Source of the DNA: an uncultured Prevotellaceae bacterium
GTDB taxonomy: Bacteria; Bacteroidota; Bacteroidia; Bacteroidales; Bacteroidaceae
DNA length: 5,406 bases
NCBI GenBank assembly: GCA_946407325.1
Contig: CAMJNN010000079.1
Span: forward strand, 1 to 5,406
Reading direction: 5' to 3'
In this document: positions 1-5,406 of the stretch, in pieces
Layout of the letters: each line of letters begins with the position of its first letter
Numbering within the stretch: position 1 is the first letter of the stretch
The notes under the pieces: generated by a model
The model's database searches: none
What the model saw: the letters and a program-made list of their open reading frames with translations, nothing else
What the model was told of the DNA's origin: nothing
Made by a program: the position numbers and the translations under genes

Positions 1-256
1 CTGTTTTCACATATCCTTTCGACAGGAACCCTGTGGTGTAAGCTACCAACTGCTCGACGTTCTCACATCCACCTTGTTTCATTAATCCATTAAAGCCGTC
101 ATCGCCTTTATACTCCATGTAATACATGGTATCGGTGAGTTTCTCTACTGAATTAGCTCCCTGTATGATATCGCCGAAGAGTGACCACATATATACAGCG
201 GAAATAACAATGAAGGCAAGTAGCCCTAACAGTATAATCTTAATGGCTTTTTTCAT
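1..256 (-). CDS. Linear amide C-N hydrolase-like protein, N-terminal part (cut by window edge)
   Basis: This open frame starts with ATG at 256-254 and runs without a stop to the left edge, giving 85 codons of a longer gene. The start is MKKAIK followed by a hydrophobic stretch (residues about 7-23), which fits a signal anchor or signal peptide and places the rest outside the cytoplasm. The next part (about 36-84) has NSVEKL, MYYMEYKGDDGF, KQGG and TTGFLSKGY. From memory this resembles the leader region of Bacteroidales proteins annotated as linear amide C-N hydrolases (choloylglycine hydrolase/penicillin acylase superfamily, Ntn fold), which cut amide bonds with an N-terminal cysteine. The catalytic Cys would lie beyond the edge, so activity cannot be judged. 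It begins 13 nt after the CatA-like gene, so it is the fifth visible gene of the operon. The gene call is firm; the family is a moderate inference. Confidence 0.6.
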   Translation of the reverse strand, partial: MKKAIKIILLGLLAFIVISAVYMWSLFGDIIQGANSVEKLTDTMYYMEYKGDDGFNGLMKQGGCENVEQLVAYTTGFLSKGYVKT

Positions 257-269
257 GATTCTTATAGTT

Positions 270-887
270 TTATAATGCATTTATTGTCTTTTGCAATTCT
301 TCCAAGAAGTGTGTAGCCTGCTGGCCGTCCATCTGGACATGATGGAACTGTAAAGAGATGGGCAGGGTAGTTTTGAACCAGCCTTTGTGGTATCTGCCCC
401 AAGCCAGGAATGGGTTGTTGTAGATGCCTGAGTATTGGTTGACTATGGCATCGAGTTCTGTTCCTACCAACGCTGATGTGCCAACAATGACGGCTTCACT
501 GTCGAGCATGTCCTGACAAGTCTGACTGCTGGTCTTAGTCAGGTACAGATAATTGGTGTTAAACTGCTCTATGTCGTCATTACTGACTATGTCGCAAAAA
601 CTCAGTCCACCCTTCACGTTGTTGACTATCATATTGATGGCAAGTCGATCGTATTTATACAGTTTCCCATTCTCGGGCAGCAGGTAGAACTCTTCCATCT
701 TGGAGGCAGTCTTGGCGATACACCAGCACAATAACATATTGAACTTATAACCCTTTCGCTTGCTCATCTTATAAAGACTTGTCACGTCGAAAGTCTTGGT
801 AAGAGTCACCATCGGCATGGGCGACTTCATCCAGTGTTCAAATGCCTCTTTTCGATTCGTATCTTTAGGATCAATCTCTTGTTTCAT
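270..887 (-). CDS. CatA-like O-acetyltransferase (chloramphenicol acetyltransferase family)
   Basis: The product has 205 residues, close to the usual 210-220 of the trimeric CAT family, and has no signal peptide or membrane segment, so it is cytoplasmic. The family moves an acetyl group from acetyl-CoA to a hydroxyl group. The N-terminus (IDPKDTNRKEAFEHW, 5-19) matches the typical CAT opening. The catalytic motif HHVQMDG lies at 182-188: H183 is the expected general base and D187 its partner, with the same spacing as HHAVCDG in classical CAT. Ser138 in TSAL fits the conserved serine that steadies the intermediate, and NPFLAWGRY (158-166) matches the strand before the active site. The aromatic residue that follows SAL-Pro in classical enzymes is not seen (SALVGTELD), so the acceptor pocket may differ and chloramphenicol need not be the substrate. 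It lies 13 nt after the GNAT gene and 13 nt before the hydrolase-like gene. The family is clear; the substrate is unknown. Confidence 0.88.
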   Translation of the reverse strand: MKQEIDPKDTNRKEAFEHWMKSPMPMVTLTKTFDVTSLYKMSKRKGYKFNMLLCWCIAKTASKMEEFYLLPENGKLYKYDRLAINMIVNNVKGGLSFCDIVSNDDIEQFNTNYLYLTKTSSQTCQDMLDSEAVIVGTSALVGTELDAIVNQYSGIYNNPFLAWGRYHKGWFKTTLPISLQFHHVQMDGQQATHFLEELQKTINAL

Positions 888-900
888 AGTGCTATCTTTG

Positions 901-1791
901 TTATTGCTTCCATCTCTTTAGCATTGGGAAGAAACCTCGCATCATCTGTTTGTACTCCTCTTTGGTCATCGGTTGAGGCATGTTCTTATTGACTTCATCC
1001 ACAAACTGGGCACAATGTTCAATCATACCTTCCATTGTAACATCTTGCAAGAACTTGTCATCTTGATAGCAGTACTGGCAATAGTCAAAGTTGGTACTGC
1101 CATCAGCATTGGTACCGCAATCTTCAATCCGAGTCAATGGCATGCAGCAACTCTGACAGAACTGAGGTAGCTGCCCCTCTTGGAATGCCTTTTCCTTCTT
1201 AGGGAAAGACGCTTCGTAGGCCTCGAAAGCCTCTGGATGCTCGTCGGCTACAAAATATCCTTTAGGCGGACAATATGTTGCTTCTGTAATGCCGTTTGAT
1301 TGCAGCCAACCAGGGATCAACTCTTGGGCAAGAAAGTAAGGCACCTCGGCATCCCTAGGTTCAGCATGATAGTGAATGTTCAGCTTGCTGGCAAGGTCGA
1401 AGCCAGCATGACGGTAAAAGCCGATGTTGCCTTCCATGCAAAGGAAACCTACTCCCATTTGACGTGCTTGCGCCAAGGCATAGTTTAGCAACTTTAATCC
1501 ATAACCTTTTCTTTTGTAGTCGGGATGGATACTGATAGGGCCGAATGTCCATGAAGCTATTTTGTTACCATTATCCAACACCAACTCTGCTTTAGAGAAC
1601 ATGATATGACCAATTATCTTATTATCCTCTTCCATTACGAAATCCAATGCTGGAATGAAGTCGGGGTTGTTTCTATATTGATTGAGCACATAATGCTCTG
1701 TGCATCCTGGACGATAGACGTTCCAGAAAGCCTCTCTCGTAAGGTTCTCTACCTCACGATAATCTTTTGGTTGTTCTAATCTGATATTCAT
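901..1791 (-). CDS. GNAT N-acetyltransferase fused to a C-terminal zinc ribbon
   Basis: The product has 296 residues in two parts. Residues 1 to about 200 form a GNAT acetyltransferase like the YhbS-type proteins: beta-alpha start (MNIRLEQPKDYREVENLTREAF), acetyl-CoA loop motif A around GPISIHPDYKRKGYG (84-98, K93-x-x-G96-x-G98), GFYRHAGF (124-131), then the VPYFLAQELIPG (150-161) and FPKKEK (196-201) segments usual for that group. Residues about 209-296 match the small zinc-ribbon family that is often a separate protein of about 80-90 residues: FCQSCCMPL (C212, C215, C216), GTNADGS (226-232), DYCQYCYQ (C238, C241), then a TMEGMIEHC helix. The four ribbon cysteines C212/C215/C238/C241 probably bind zinc. 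The ATG overlaps the stop of the upstream acyltransferase by 1 nt (TAATG), which suggests translational coupling. The acyl acceptor (amine of a small molecule or protein) cannot be told. Domain calls are firm. Confidence 0.9.
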   Translation of the reverse strand: MNIRLEQPKDYREVENLTREAFWNVYRPGCTEHYVLNQYRNNPDFIPALDFVMEEDNKIIGHIMFSKAELVLDNGNKIASWTFGPISIHPDYKRKGYGLKLLNYALAQARQMGVGFLCMEGNIGFYRHAGFDLASKLNIHYHAEPRDAEVPYFLAQELIPGWLQSNGITEATYCPPKGYFVADEHPEAFEAYEASFPKKEKAFQEGQLPQFCQSCCMPLTRIEDCGTNADGSTNFDYCQYCYQDDKFLQDVTMEGMIEHCAQFVDEVNKNMPQPMTKEEYKQMMRGFFPMLKRWKQ

Positions 1792-1793
1792 TA
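1789..1793 (-). promoter_or_regulatory. TAATG stop/start overlap (translational coupling)
   Basis: On the minus strand the TAA stop of the acyltransferase-3 gene (1793-1791) and the ATG of the GNAT-zinc ribbon gene (1791-1789) share one A. The preceding bases (AAAGAAA) are purine-rich but carry no clear Shine-Dalgarno core. This arrangement commonly lets terminating ribosomes restart on the next gene, so the two proteins are likely made together. Confidence 0.7.
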
Positions 1794-2897
1794 TTTCTTT
1801 CCTTTCTCACCAAAAACACACCAACGGATGATAGGTATGCGACGAAGTATCTCATAAATCAGCGGCGACAGGGCAAATACAGCAATCGTTAAAATGACAT
1901 AGATGACGATAGGTGGCAGGGTAGTATACATCTTCATCATATAGCCCAAACTGCCAATAACCAGGTAGTGTACTACATAGATGCCAAAGCTGCTTCGTGT
2001 CATATAGCCGGCAAAAGCGGAAGTCTTGTCGAAGCATGTGCTGAACCAGCCCATCATGGCCAGGCACATGAGCCAACCGTAGAGGCAGTTGAGCGGACTT
2101 CCCAAATACTGGGGCGATGTATTGTCTTCACCAAACGTGGTAACGATCAAAAGGATGCCAGTGGTCACAGCACCAACCATCAACGGAATCCAGTACTTGG
2201 TAACCTTCTGCTGTACCTCGTCGTGTGAGAACACGAAATAGCCCAACAGGAATGGCACAAGATAGAATAACGGCTTATAGAGATTCCATAGTCCATCAAG
2301 GCTATCCGCCTTAGGATGTTGAACCAATGTTTGCTCTCCCAACCAGAAGAACACTCCCAAAAGTACAATAACTACTATTCCAGCCTTTCCAAACCAATTC
2401 CATAGTTTGTCTTTATTGTCAAATACCAACACCAACAGCAAAACTAAACTTAGCAACCATAATGTTTGGATGAACCAAAGGGGCCCTATGCCAGAGATGG
2501 CCATGATGCAGTACTTCACAACTGTCGGAAGTCCTTCTAATACGCCTGTCCTGGCTGCCACAGCGGTATTGAAATATCCCACCATCCAGTGGAAAACAAA
2601 CAAACCGATAGTACTTGGTACCAAGAGCTTGCGAGTACGGCTCTTGAACCATTCCTTACCGCTATGTTTCTGCAAAGCATAGCGGGCACTGATGCCAGCC
2701 AACAGAAACAGCAACGGCATAAACCACGGATAGAGTAGGTACATCACCACATCTTGGTATTGTGGGTACTCTGGATAGGTTCCGAAGCCGCCAATACCGC
2801 CAAACACTCCTTTGTTATTATAGAAATAAATGACATGGTAAAACAATACTGATAGTACTGTTACCCAACGCAGATTATCAATCCAGTGTTTTCTCAT
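1791..2897 (-). CDS. Acyltransferase family 3 (AT3/OafA-MdoC-like) membrane protein
   Basis: The product has 368 residues and about ten hydrophobic helices (roughly 11-27, 52-70, 91-108, 137-158, 172-188, 207-223, 236-254, 271-287, 302-322 and 329-350), as expected for an inner-membrane AT3 protein. This family moves acetyl, succinyl or other acyl groups onto sugars of surface polysaccharides, glucans, antibiotics or other extracytoplasmic acceptors. The family's RX10H motif is present in helix 1 as R10 and H21 (DNLRWVTVLSVLFYH). TRKLLVPSTIGLF (88-100) matches the conserved basic/Pro/Gly segment after helix 2, and SSFGIYVVHYLV (302-313) matches the late Tyr/His motif. There is no fused SGNH domain. 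The gene starts 10 nt after the M28 peptidase gene and overlaps the GNAT gene by 1 nt. The start at MRKHWIDNLRW is the standard family start. The acyl donor and acceptor cannot be inferred. Confidence 0.9.
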   Translation of the reverse strand: MRKHWIDNLRWVTVLSVLFYHVIYFYNNKGVFGGIGGFGTYPEYPQYQDVVMYLLYPWFMPLLFLLAGISARYALQKHSGKEWFKSRTRKLLVPSTIGLFVFHWMVGYFNTAVAARTGVLEGLPTVVKYCIMAISGIGPLWFIQTLWLLSLVLLLVLVFDNKDKLWNWFGKAGIVVIVLLGVFFWLGEQTLVQHPKADSLDGLWNLYKPLFYLVPFLLGYFVFSHDEVQQKVTKYWIPLMVGAVTTGILLIVTTFGEDNTSPQYLGSPLNCLYGWLMCLAMMGWFSTCFDKTSAFAGYMTRSSFGIYVVHYLVIGSLGYMMKMYTTLPPIVIYVILTIAVFALSPLIYEILRRIPIIRWCVFGEKGKK

Positions 2898-2907
2898 AGT
2901 TATATGT

Positions 2908-4164
2908 TTAATGATAAAGCTCTATAAAATCATGCACCAAACGAAAGACTGGTTCATAACTGTCGAATACGGCATTTTGCCAATTGTCGTGGATGGTGTG
3001 GTAATATTTAAATGCATCACCCTCTTCGTTTTCCAAGAAAATGCAAGGCACATGGTGGGTGGCAAAGGGGTAGTGGTCGCTATTGCCAGCCAAAGTTCCA
3101 CGATTAAGTGCTTGGAAATGATGCTTTTCTTTGTTAATCTGCTCAAATAGTTCATAGCCACGCATACCCTCGTCGCTCACTTCGCAATACTGAATAGGAT
3201 TGTTGTCGCCAATCATGTCAATATTGAAGAGATACTTGATCTGTTCTAATGGCACGATGGGATGATCGACATACCACAGCGATCCCCTCAGATAGGCATC
3301 CTCGCCAGAGAAAGCGATGAAATACATATCATAGACAGGACGATGTTGTGCGTAATAGGCGGCTAAAGTCACGATGGTGGCAGTACCAGAGGCATTGTCG
3401 TTGGCACCCGCATAATAGACTTTCTTTCCCAGGTTGCCCAAATGGTCATAATGTGCCGTGAAGACATAGCAACTATCGTGACGAGCTCCTTCCACTTTGG
3501 CAATGACATTGAAGCATTCGTAATCTTTCAGGAACTTGTTCTCAATGTCAGCGCTGATGGTTTTGGCATCTTTAGGGAAGCGGTAGGGCACCCACATAAT
3601 GGGTTTATCTACCACTTTTTCTCCGTATGCCTTGTAGAACTTCAACGGTTCTTCCCATGTAAAGAGGATGCCAGCATTGGGGGCACCGTCTTTCTTCTGC
3701 AGGCGAGAGAAGTCCTCGCGATGCTTGTAGGAGAACATGAAATCACTTACCACAAAAGCATTTTTGTATTCAGGCTTCTCCAAGTCCTGGAAAATCTTGT
3801 TGGCATCATAGTGCAGGGTATCGATGTAATAGAGTGGGAAAGTACCTTTGACACCTGGTGAATACTCACGCATGGTGAAATCCACACCAGGAATCTGTTT
3901 CTTGCCATCGACAGACAGCTTCATCTTACCGGGGAAGGTGTTGATGTCCAACTTGAATGGTTGGCACACCACTTCATCTACTCCAGCTTTGATGAACTCT
4001 TTCTGCAAGTATTTCCCTGCCTTGTTGGCGCCATCGCGTGCATAGCCACGCCCTTGGTATTTAGCGGAACTCAGTTCTTTAACAACTCGCTTGTAATGTG
4101 CCATATCCTGTGCATTCAGCTGTAAGGTGGCAAGTGCCATCAAAATAATCAGTAACTTTTTCAT
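2908..4164 (-). CDS. Secreted M28-family zinc metallopeptidase
   Basis: The product has 418 residues with a signal peptide (KK, hydrophobic 4-14, likely cleavage after A18 in LNA-QD), so it acts in the periplasm or outside the cell. Residues 20 to about 215 hold an N-terminal helical start (ELSSAKYQGRGYARDGANKAGKYL region) and a PA-like insert. Residues about 216-418 are the M28 catalytic domain: H238 and D240 in TAHYDHLG, bridging D256 in GANDNASG, general base E288 in SGEDAYLRGS, D316 in NIDMIG, and H389 in YYHTIHD. Family members bind two zinc ions and remove N-terminal amino acids. Most M28 enzymes have GEE; here the second residue, normally a zinc-binding Glu, is D289, which may be tolerated or may change metal binding. 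It is the first gene behind the promoter at 4191-4198, with an SD-like AGGA before its ATG, and leads the five-gene operon. The peptide substrate is unknown. Confidence 0.92.
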   Translation of the reverse strand: MKKLLIILMALATLQLNAQDMAHYKRVVKELSSAKYQGRGYARDGANKAGKYLQKEFIKAGVDEVVCQPFKLDINTFPGKMKLSVDGKKQIPGVDFTMREYSPGVKGTFPLYYIDTLHYDANKIFQDLEKPEYKNAFVVSDFMFSYKHREDFSRLQKKDGAPNAGILFTWEEPLKFYKAYGEKVVDKPIMWVPYRFPKDAKTISADIENKFLKDYECFNVIAKVEGARHDSCYVFTAHYDHLGNLGKKVYYAGANDNASGTATIVTLAAYYAQHRPVYDMYFIAFSGEDAYLRGSLWYVDHPIVPLEQIKYLFNIDMIGDNNPIQYCEVSDEGMRGYELFEQINKEKHHFQALNRGTLAGNSDHYPFATHHVPCIFLENEEGDAFKYYHTIHDNWQNAVFDSYEPVFRLVHDFIELYH

Positions 4165-4168
4165 ATCA

Positions 4169-4172
4169 TCCT
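4169..4172 (-). promoter_or_regulatory. SD-like AGGA before the M28 peptidase start
   Basis: The minus strand reads ACAGGATGAT directly before the ATG at 4164-4162. AGGA has a 4-nt gap to the start, slightly short of the optimum. It supports this ATG, which also gives a correct signal peptide. An overlapping out-of-frame ATG at 4169-4167 would stop after two codons (ATG ATA TGA). Confidence 0.45.
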
Positions 4173-4190
4173 GTCTTAATATCCAATCAG

Positions 4191-4198
4191 CAAAGATA
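4191..4198 (-). promoter_or_regulatory. Bacteroidetes-type promoter -7 box (TATCTTTG)
   Basis: TATCTTTG on the minus strand matches the Bacteroidetes sigma-ABfr -7 consensus TAnnTTTG exactly. It lies 26 nt upstream of the M28 peptidase ATG and inside the only intergenic gap of any size, which would give a 5' leader of about 20 nt. The -33 element is weak: TTAG at 4219-4216, one base from TTTG, with a 17-nt spacer that is shorter than the usual 19-21. It is the likely promoter for the whole downstream operon. Confidence 0.65.
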
Positions 4199-4202
4199 CA
4201 TA

Positions 4203-4215
4203 TTTAATAATTAAA
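4203..4215. repeat. AT-only inverted repeat upstream of the -7 box
   Basis: TTTAATTATTAAA (minus strand) is a perfect 6-bp inverted repeat around one central base. It ends 4 nt before the -7 box, so it fills most of the spacer between the -7 and -33 regions. It could be a small operator or simply the AT-rich DNA common in Bacteroidetes promoters. It is too weak, and lacks the GC stem, to be an intrinsic terminator for the upstream receptor gene. Confidence 0.35.
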
Positions 4216-4236
4216 CTAACCATGTCACGCCTATTT

Positions 4237-5406
4237 TTACATTCTTGCCTTCTGGTCACCACCAGCACCTGTGCCGCGATACTTACTCTGGGCAGCATTA
4301 AAGGTGTAACGGACTGAGAACTTTATTTTCTGGAAGTCCATTACGTTATACTGAGTGATGGTGTGATTACCGAAATCACTATATACATTGGTCTTTGCTG
4401 TATGGGCAAGGTCATTTCCTTCCAAGCGTAACACCAGTGAGTTGTTTTTCAAGAGGGTTTTCTGCACGGCAGCAGAAAGGTTGAAATACACATCTTTCAT
4501 ATACATATTCTGTGAATAACCTTTCGTTTGCATCAAGCCACCCAGCTCCAGCTGCCAGCCACCTTTGAATCTGAAGGTGTTGTTCAACTGAAACACGCCA
4601 ATAGGTTTGTCATTGAATTTGGTGGTACGTACACCTGAGGCCATGCGTGGATCGGGTGCATTGATGGTAAGCCATTGTTTTTGTATGCCCAATGTATAGC
4701 TCATAGTCCATGGACCAATGGTGTGGTTGATCATACTATATACTACCAACATGCGGAATGGCGTATCGATATTGCGAGGTTTCACCAATACTACCCCCTC
4801 GTCATTGTAGGGTGATGACCATAGCATAATTGGGTCGTTCGTACGAGAATAGTTCACCATAAAAGTCAGGAACTTCCATACCGCAGTGGCACTGATGTTG
4901 TGCGTCAGTTCTGGCTGTAGCTGAGCGTTACCGCTTTGCAACAGATAACGGTTGTCATAGCTGATAGCGCTGGAAAGCTGTGCGTAACTTGGACGACGGG
5001 TCTTGGCGCTGTAGTTAATCATCAGTTGCGTGTTGCCTACCTTGCCTGCGAAGGATACTGTGGGGAACCAGTTGCTATAGTTGCGTGTCAGGTCATATTC
5101 AGGAGACAGAGCGTCCTTAAAGGTGTAGTGTACCCTCTCATAGCGGATGCCTGCACTGATCTGTCCAACTTTTTGCAAATAGAAGCTATAGTTGGCAAAA
5201 CCAGCATAGATATCTTCCTTTACTTTAGCCTTTGATGCAGGAATCTCGATGCCTGTGATGGTATAATTATCTTCACGGCGAGAAAAAGACTCCTCTGTGC
5301 CTACCTGCAATTGTCCTTTCCAGATAGGATAGGAAATGATGGCCTTGGCTGCATACAGATGTCCTGAGTTGTAGCTTTGACTATGTATCTCAGCATCATG
5401 TGTCAT
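4237..5406 (-). CDS. TonB-dependent-receptor-like outer-membrane beta-barrel protein, C-terminal part
   Basis: The frame is open from the right edge to a TAA at 4239-4237, giving 389 residues. The Met at the very edge is not a credible start: there is no signal peptide, and the sequence opens within barrel strands. The whole piece has alternating aromatic/polar beta-strand patterns typical of an outer-membrane barrel. Signatures are NYSAKTRRPSYAQLSS (131-146) and SGNAQLQPELTHN (158-170), which match the YSRRxxRPSY and GNPxLxPE motifs of the Bacteroidetes outer-membrane beta-barrel family (OMP_b-brl_3, TonB receptor-related). The end has VRYTFN and then the SKYRGTGAGGDQKARM tail (374-389), also usual in this family. 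Full proteins are normally about 750-900 residues, with a carboxypeptidase-like domain and a plug before the barrel, so roughly half is missing here. The family imports or binds nutrients or peptides at the outer membrane; the ligand is unknown. It lies 72 nt upstream of the peptidase gene in the same direction and might be partly co-transcribed. Confidence 0.88.
   Translation of the reverse strand: MTHDAEIHSQSYNSGHLYAAKAIISYPIWKGQLQVGTEESFSRREDNYTITGIEIPASKAKVKEDIYAGFANYSFYLQKVGQISAGIRYERVHYTFKDALSPEYDLTRNYSNWFPTVSFAGKVGNTQLMINYSAKTRRPSYAQLSSAISYDNRYLLQSGNAQLQPELTHNISATAVWKFLTFMVNYSRTNDPIMLWSSPYNDEGVVLVKPRNIDTPFRMLVVYSMINHTIGPWTMSYTLGIQKQWLTINAPDPRMASGVRTTKFNDKPIGVFQLNNTFRFKGGWQLELGGLMQTKGYSQNMYMKDVYFNLSAAVQKTLLKNNSLVLRLEGNDLAHTAKTNVYSDFGNHTITQYNVMDFQKIKFSVRYTFNAAQSKYRGTGAGGDQKARM

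Noticed and set aside
270..887. Call of an acquired chloramphenicol-resistance gene
   Set aside because: The fold and catalytic motif fit, but pocket residues differ, no mobile element is visible, and the gene is embedded in a compact operon; the substrate is left open.
893..900. TATCTTTG on the plus strand, an exact match to the -7 consensus
   Set aside because: It points right, into the antisense strand of the GNAT gene, where no plus-strand gene exists. A TTTG-type -33 was not seen in front of it, so it is most likely chance in a 13-nt gap.
2439..2446. TAGTTTTG on the minus strand, matching TAnnTTTG
   Set aside because: It lies within Leu/Val-rich coding sequence of the acyltransferase gene, far from any start codon; a short degenerate motif is expected by chance.
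2407..2682. Plus-strand open frame of 91 codons
   Set aside because: It is antisense to the membrane helices of the acyltransferase-3 gene, with low-complexity Asn/Thr/Ser content arising from Leu/Val codons on the other strand.
3442..3861. Plus-strand open frame of 139 codons
   Set aside because: It lies wholly inside the M28 peptidase gene on the opposite strand, has no recognisable domain, and sits over clearly conserved catalytic-domain and insert sequence; it is a shadow frame.
4161..4169. Two-codon mini frame (ATG ATA TGA) overlapping the M28 peptidase start
   Set aside because: It is too short to support as a regulatory leader; the overlap follows simply from the bases GATGATATGA at the start site.
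4936..5235. Plus-strand open frame of 99 codons
   Set aside because: It is antisense to the beta-barrel motifs of the receptor gene, with no promoter or ribosome site in front and no family resemblance.
5404..5406. ATG at the right edge as the true start of the barrel gene
   Set aside because: No signal peptide follows, and the sequence begins inside barrel strands; the real start must lie outside the window.

Overview
The window reads as chromosomal DNA of a Bacteroidota gut or oral commensal, most likely order Bacteroidales (Prevotella/Segatella- or Bacteroides-like). The reasons are a Bacteroidetes-type promoter element (TAnnTTTG), start codons mostly without strong Shine-Dalgarno sequences, a Bacteroidetes-type outer-membrane beta-barrel receptor with the YSxxxxRPSY and C-terminal SKYRGTGAG signatures, and a signal peptide ending in NAQ. 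No sequence search was possible, so the genus is not fixed.

All six genes are on the minus strand, so transcription runs from right to left. At the right edge (4237-5406) is the C-terminal part of a TonB-dependent-receptor-like outer-membrane barrel whose 5' end lies outside the window. A 72-nt gap follows and holds a good promoter -7 box (4191-4198), an AT-only inverted repeat and an SD-like AGGA. Next come five closely packed genes: a secreted M28-family zinc peptidase (2908-4164), a ten-helix acyltransferase-3 membrane protein (1791-2897), a GNAT acetyltransferase fused to a C-terminal zinc ribbon (901-1791), a CatA-like O-acetyltransferase (270-887), and the first 85 codons of a membrane-anchored protein resembling linear amide C-N hydrolases of the choloylglycine-hydrolase superfamily (1-256, cut by the window edge).

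The junctions inside this set are 10 nt, a 1-nt overlap (TAATG), 13 nt and 13 nt, so it almost certainly forms one operon, probably driven by the promoter at 4191-4198. The gene content is unusual in that three acyl-transfer enzymes of unrelated folds (AT3, GNAT, CAT) sit between two hydrolases that act on peptide or amide bonds. A shared role in acylating or deacylating a small molecule or peptide is possible but is inference only. The genes could instead be a loose housekeeping or detoxification cluster.

I saw no tRNA, rRNA, CRISPR array, insertion sequence, phage signature or clear intrinsic terminator. Apart from the 72-nt gap, the window is essentially all coding.
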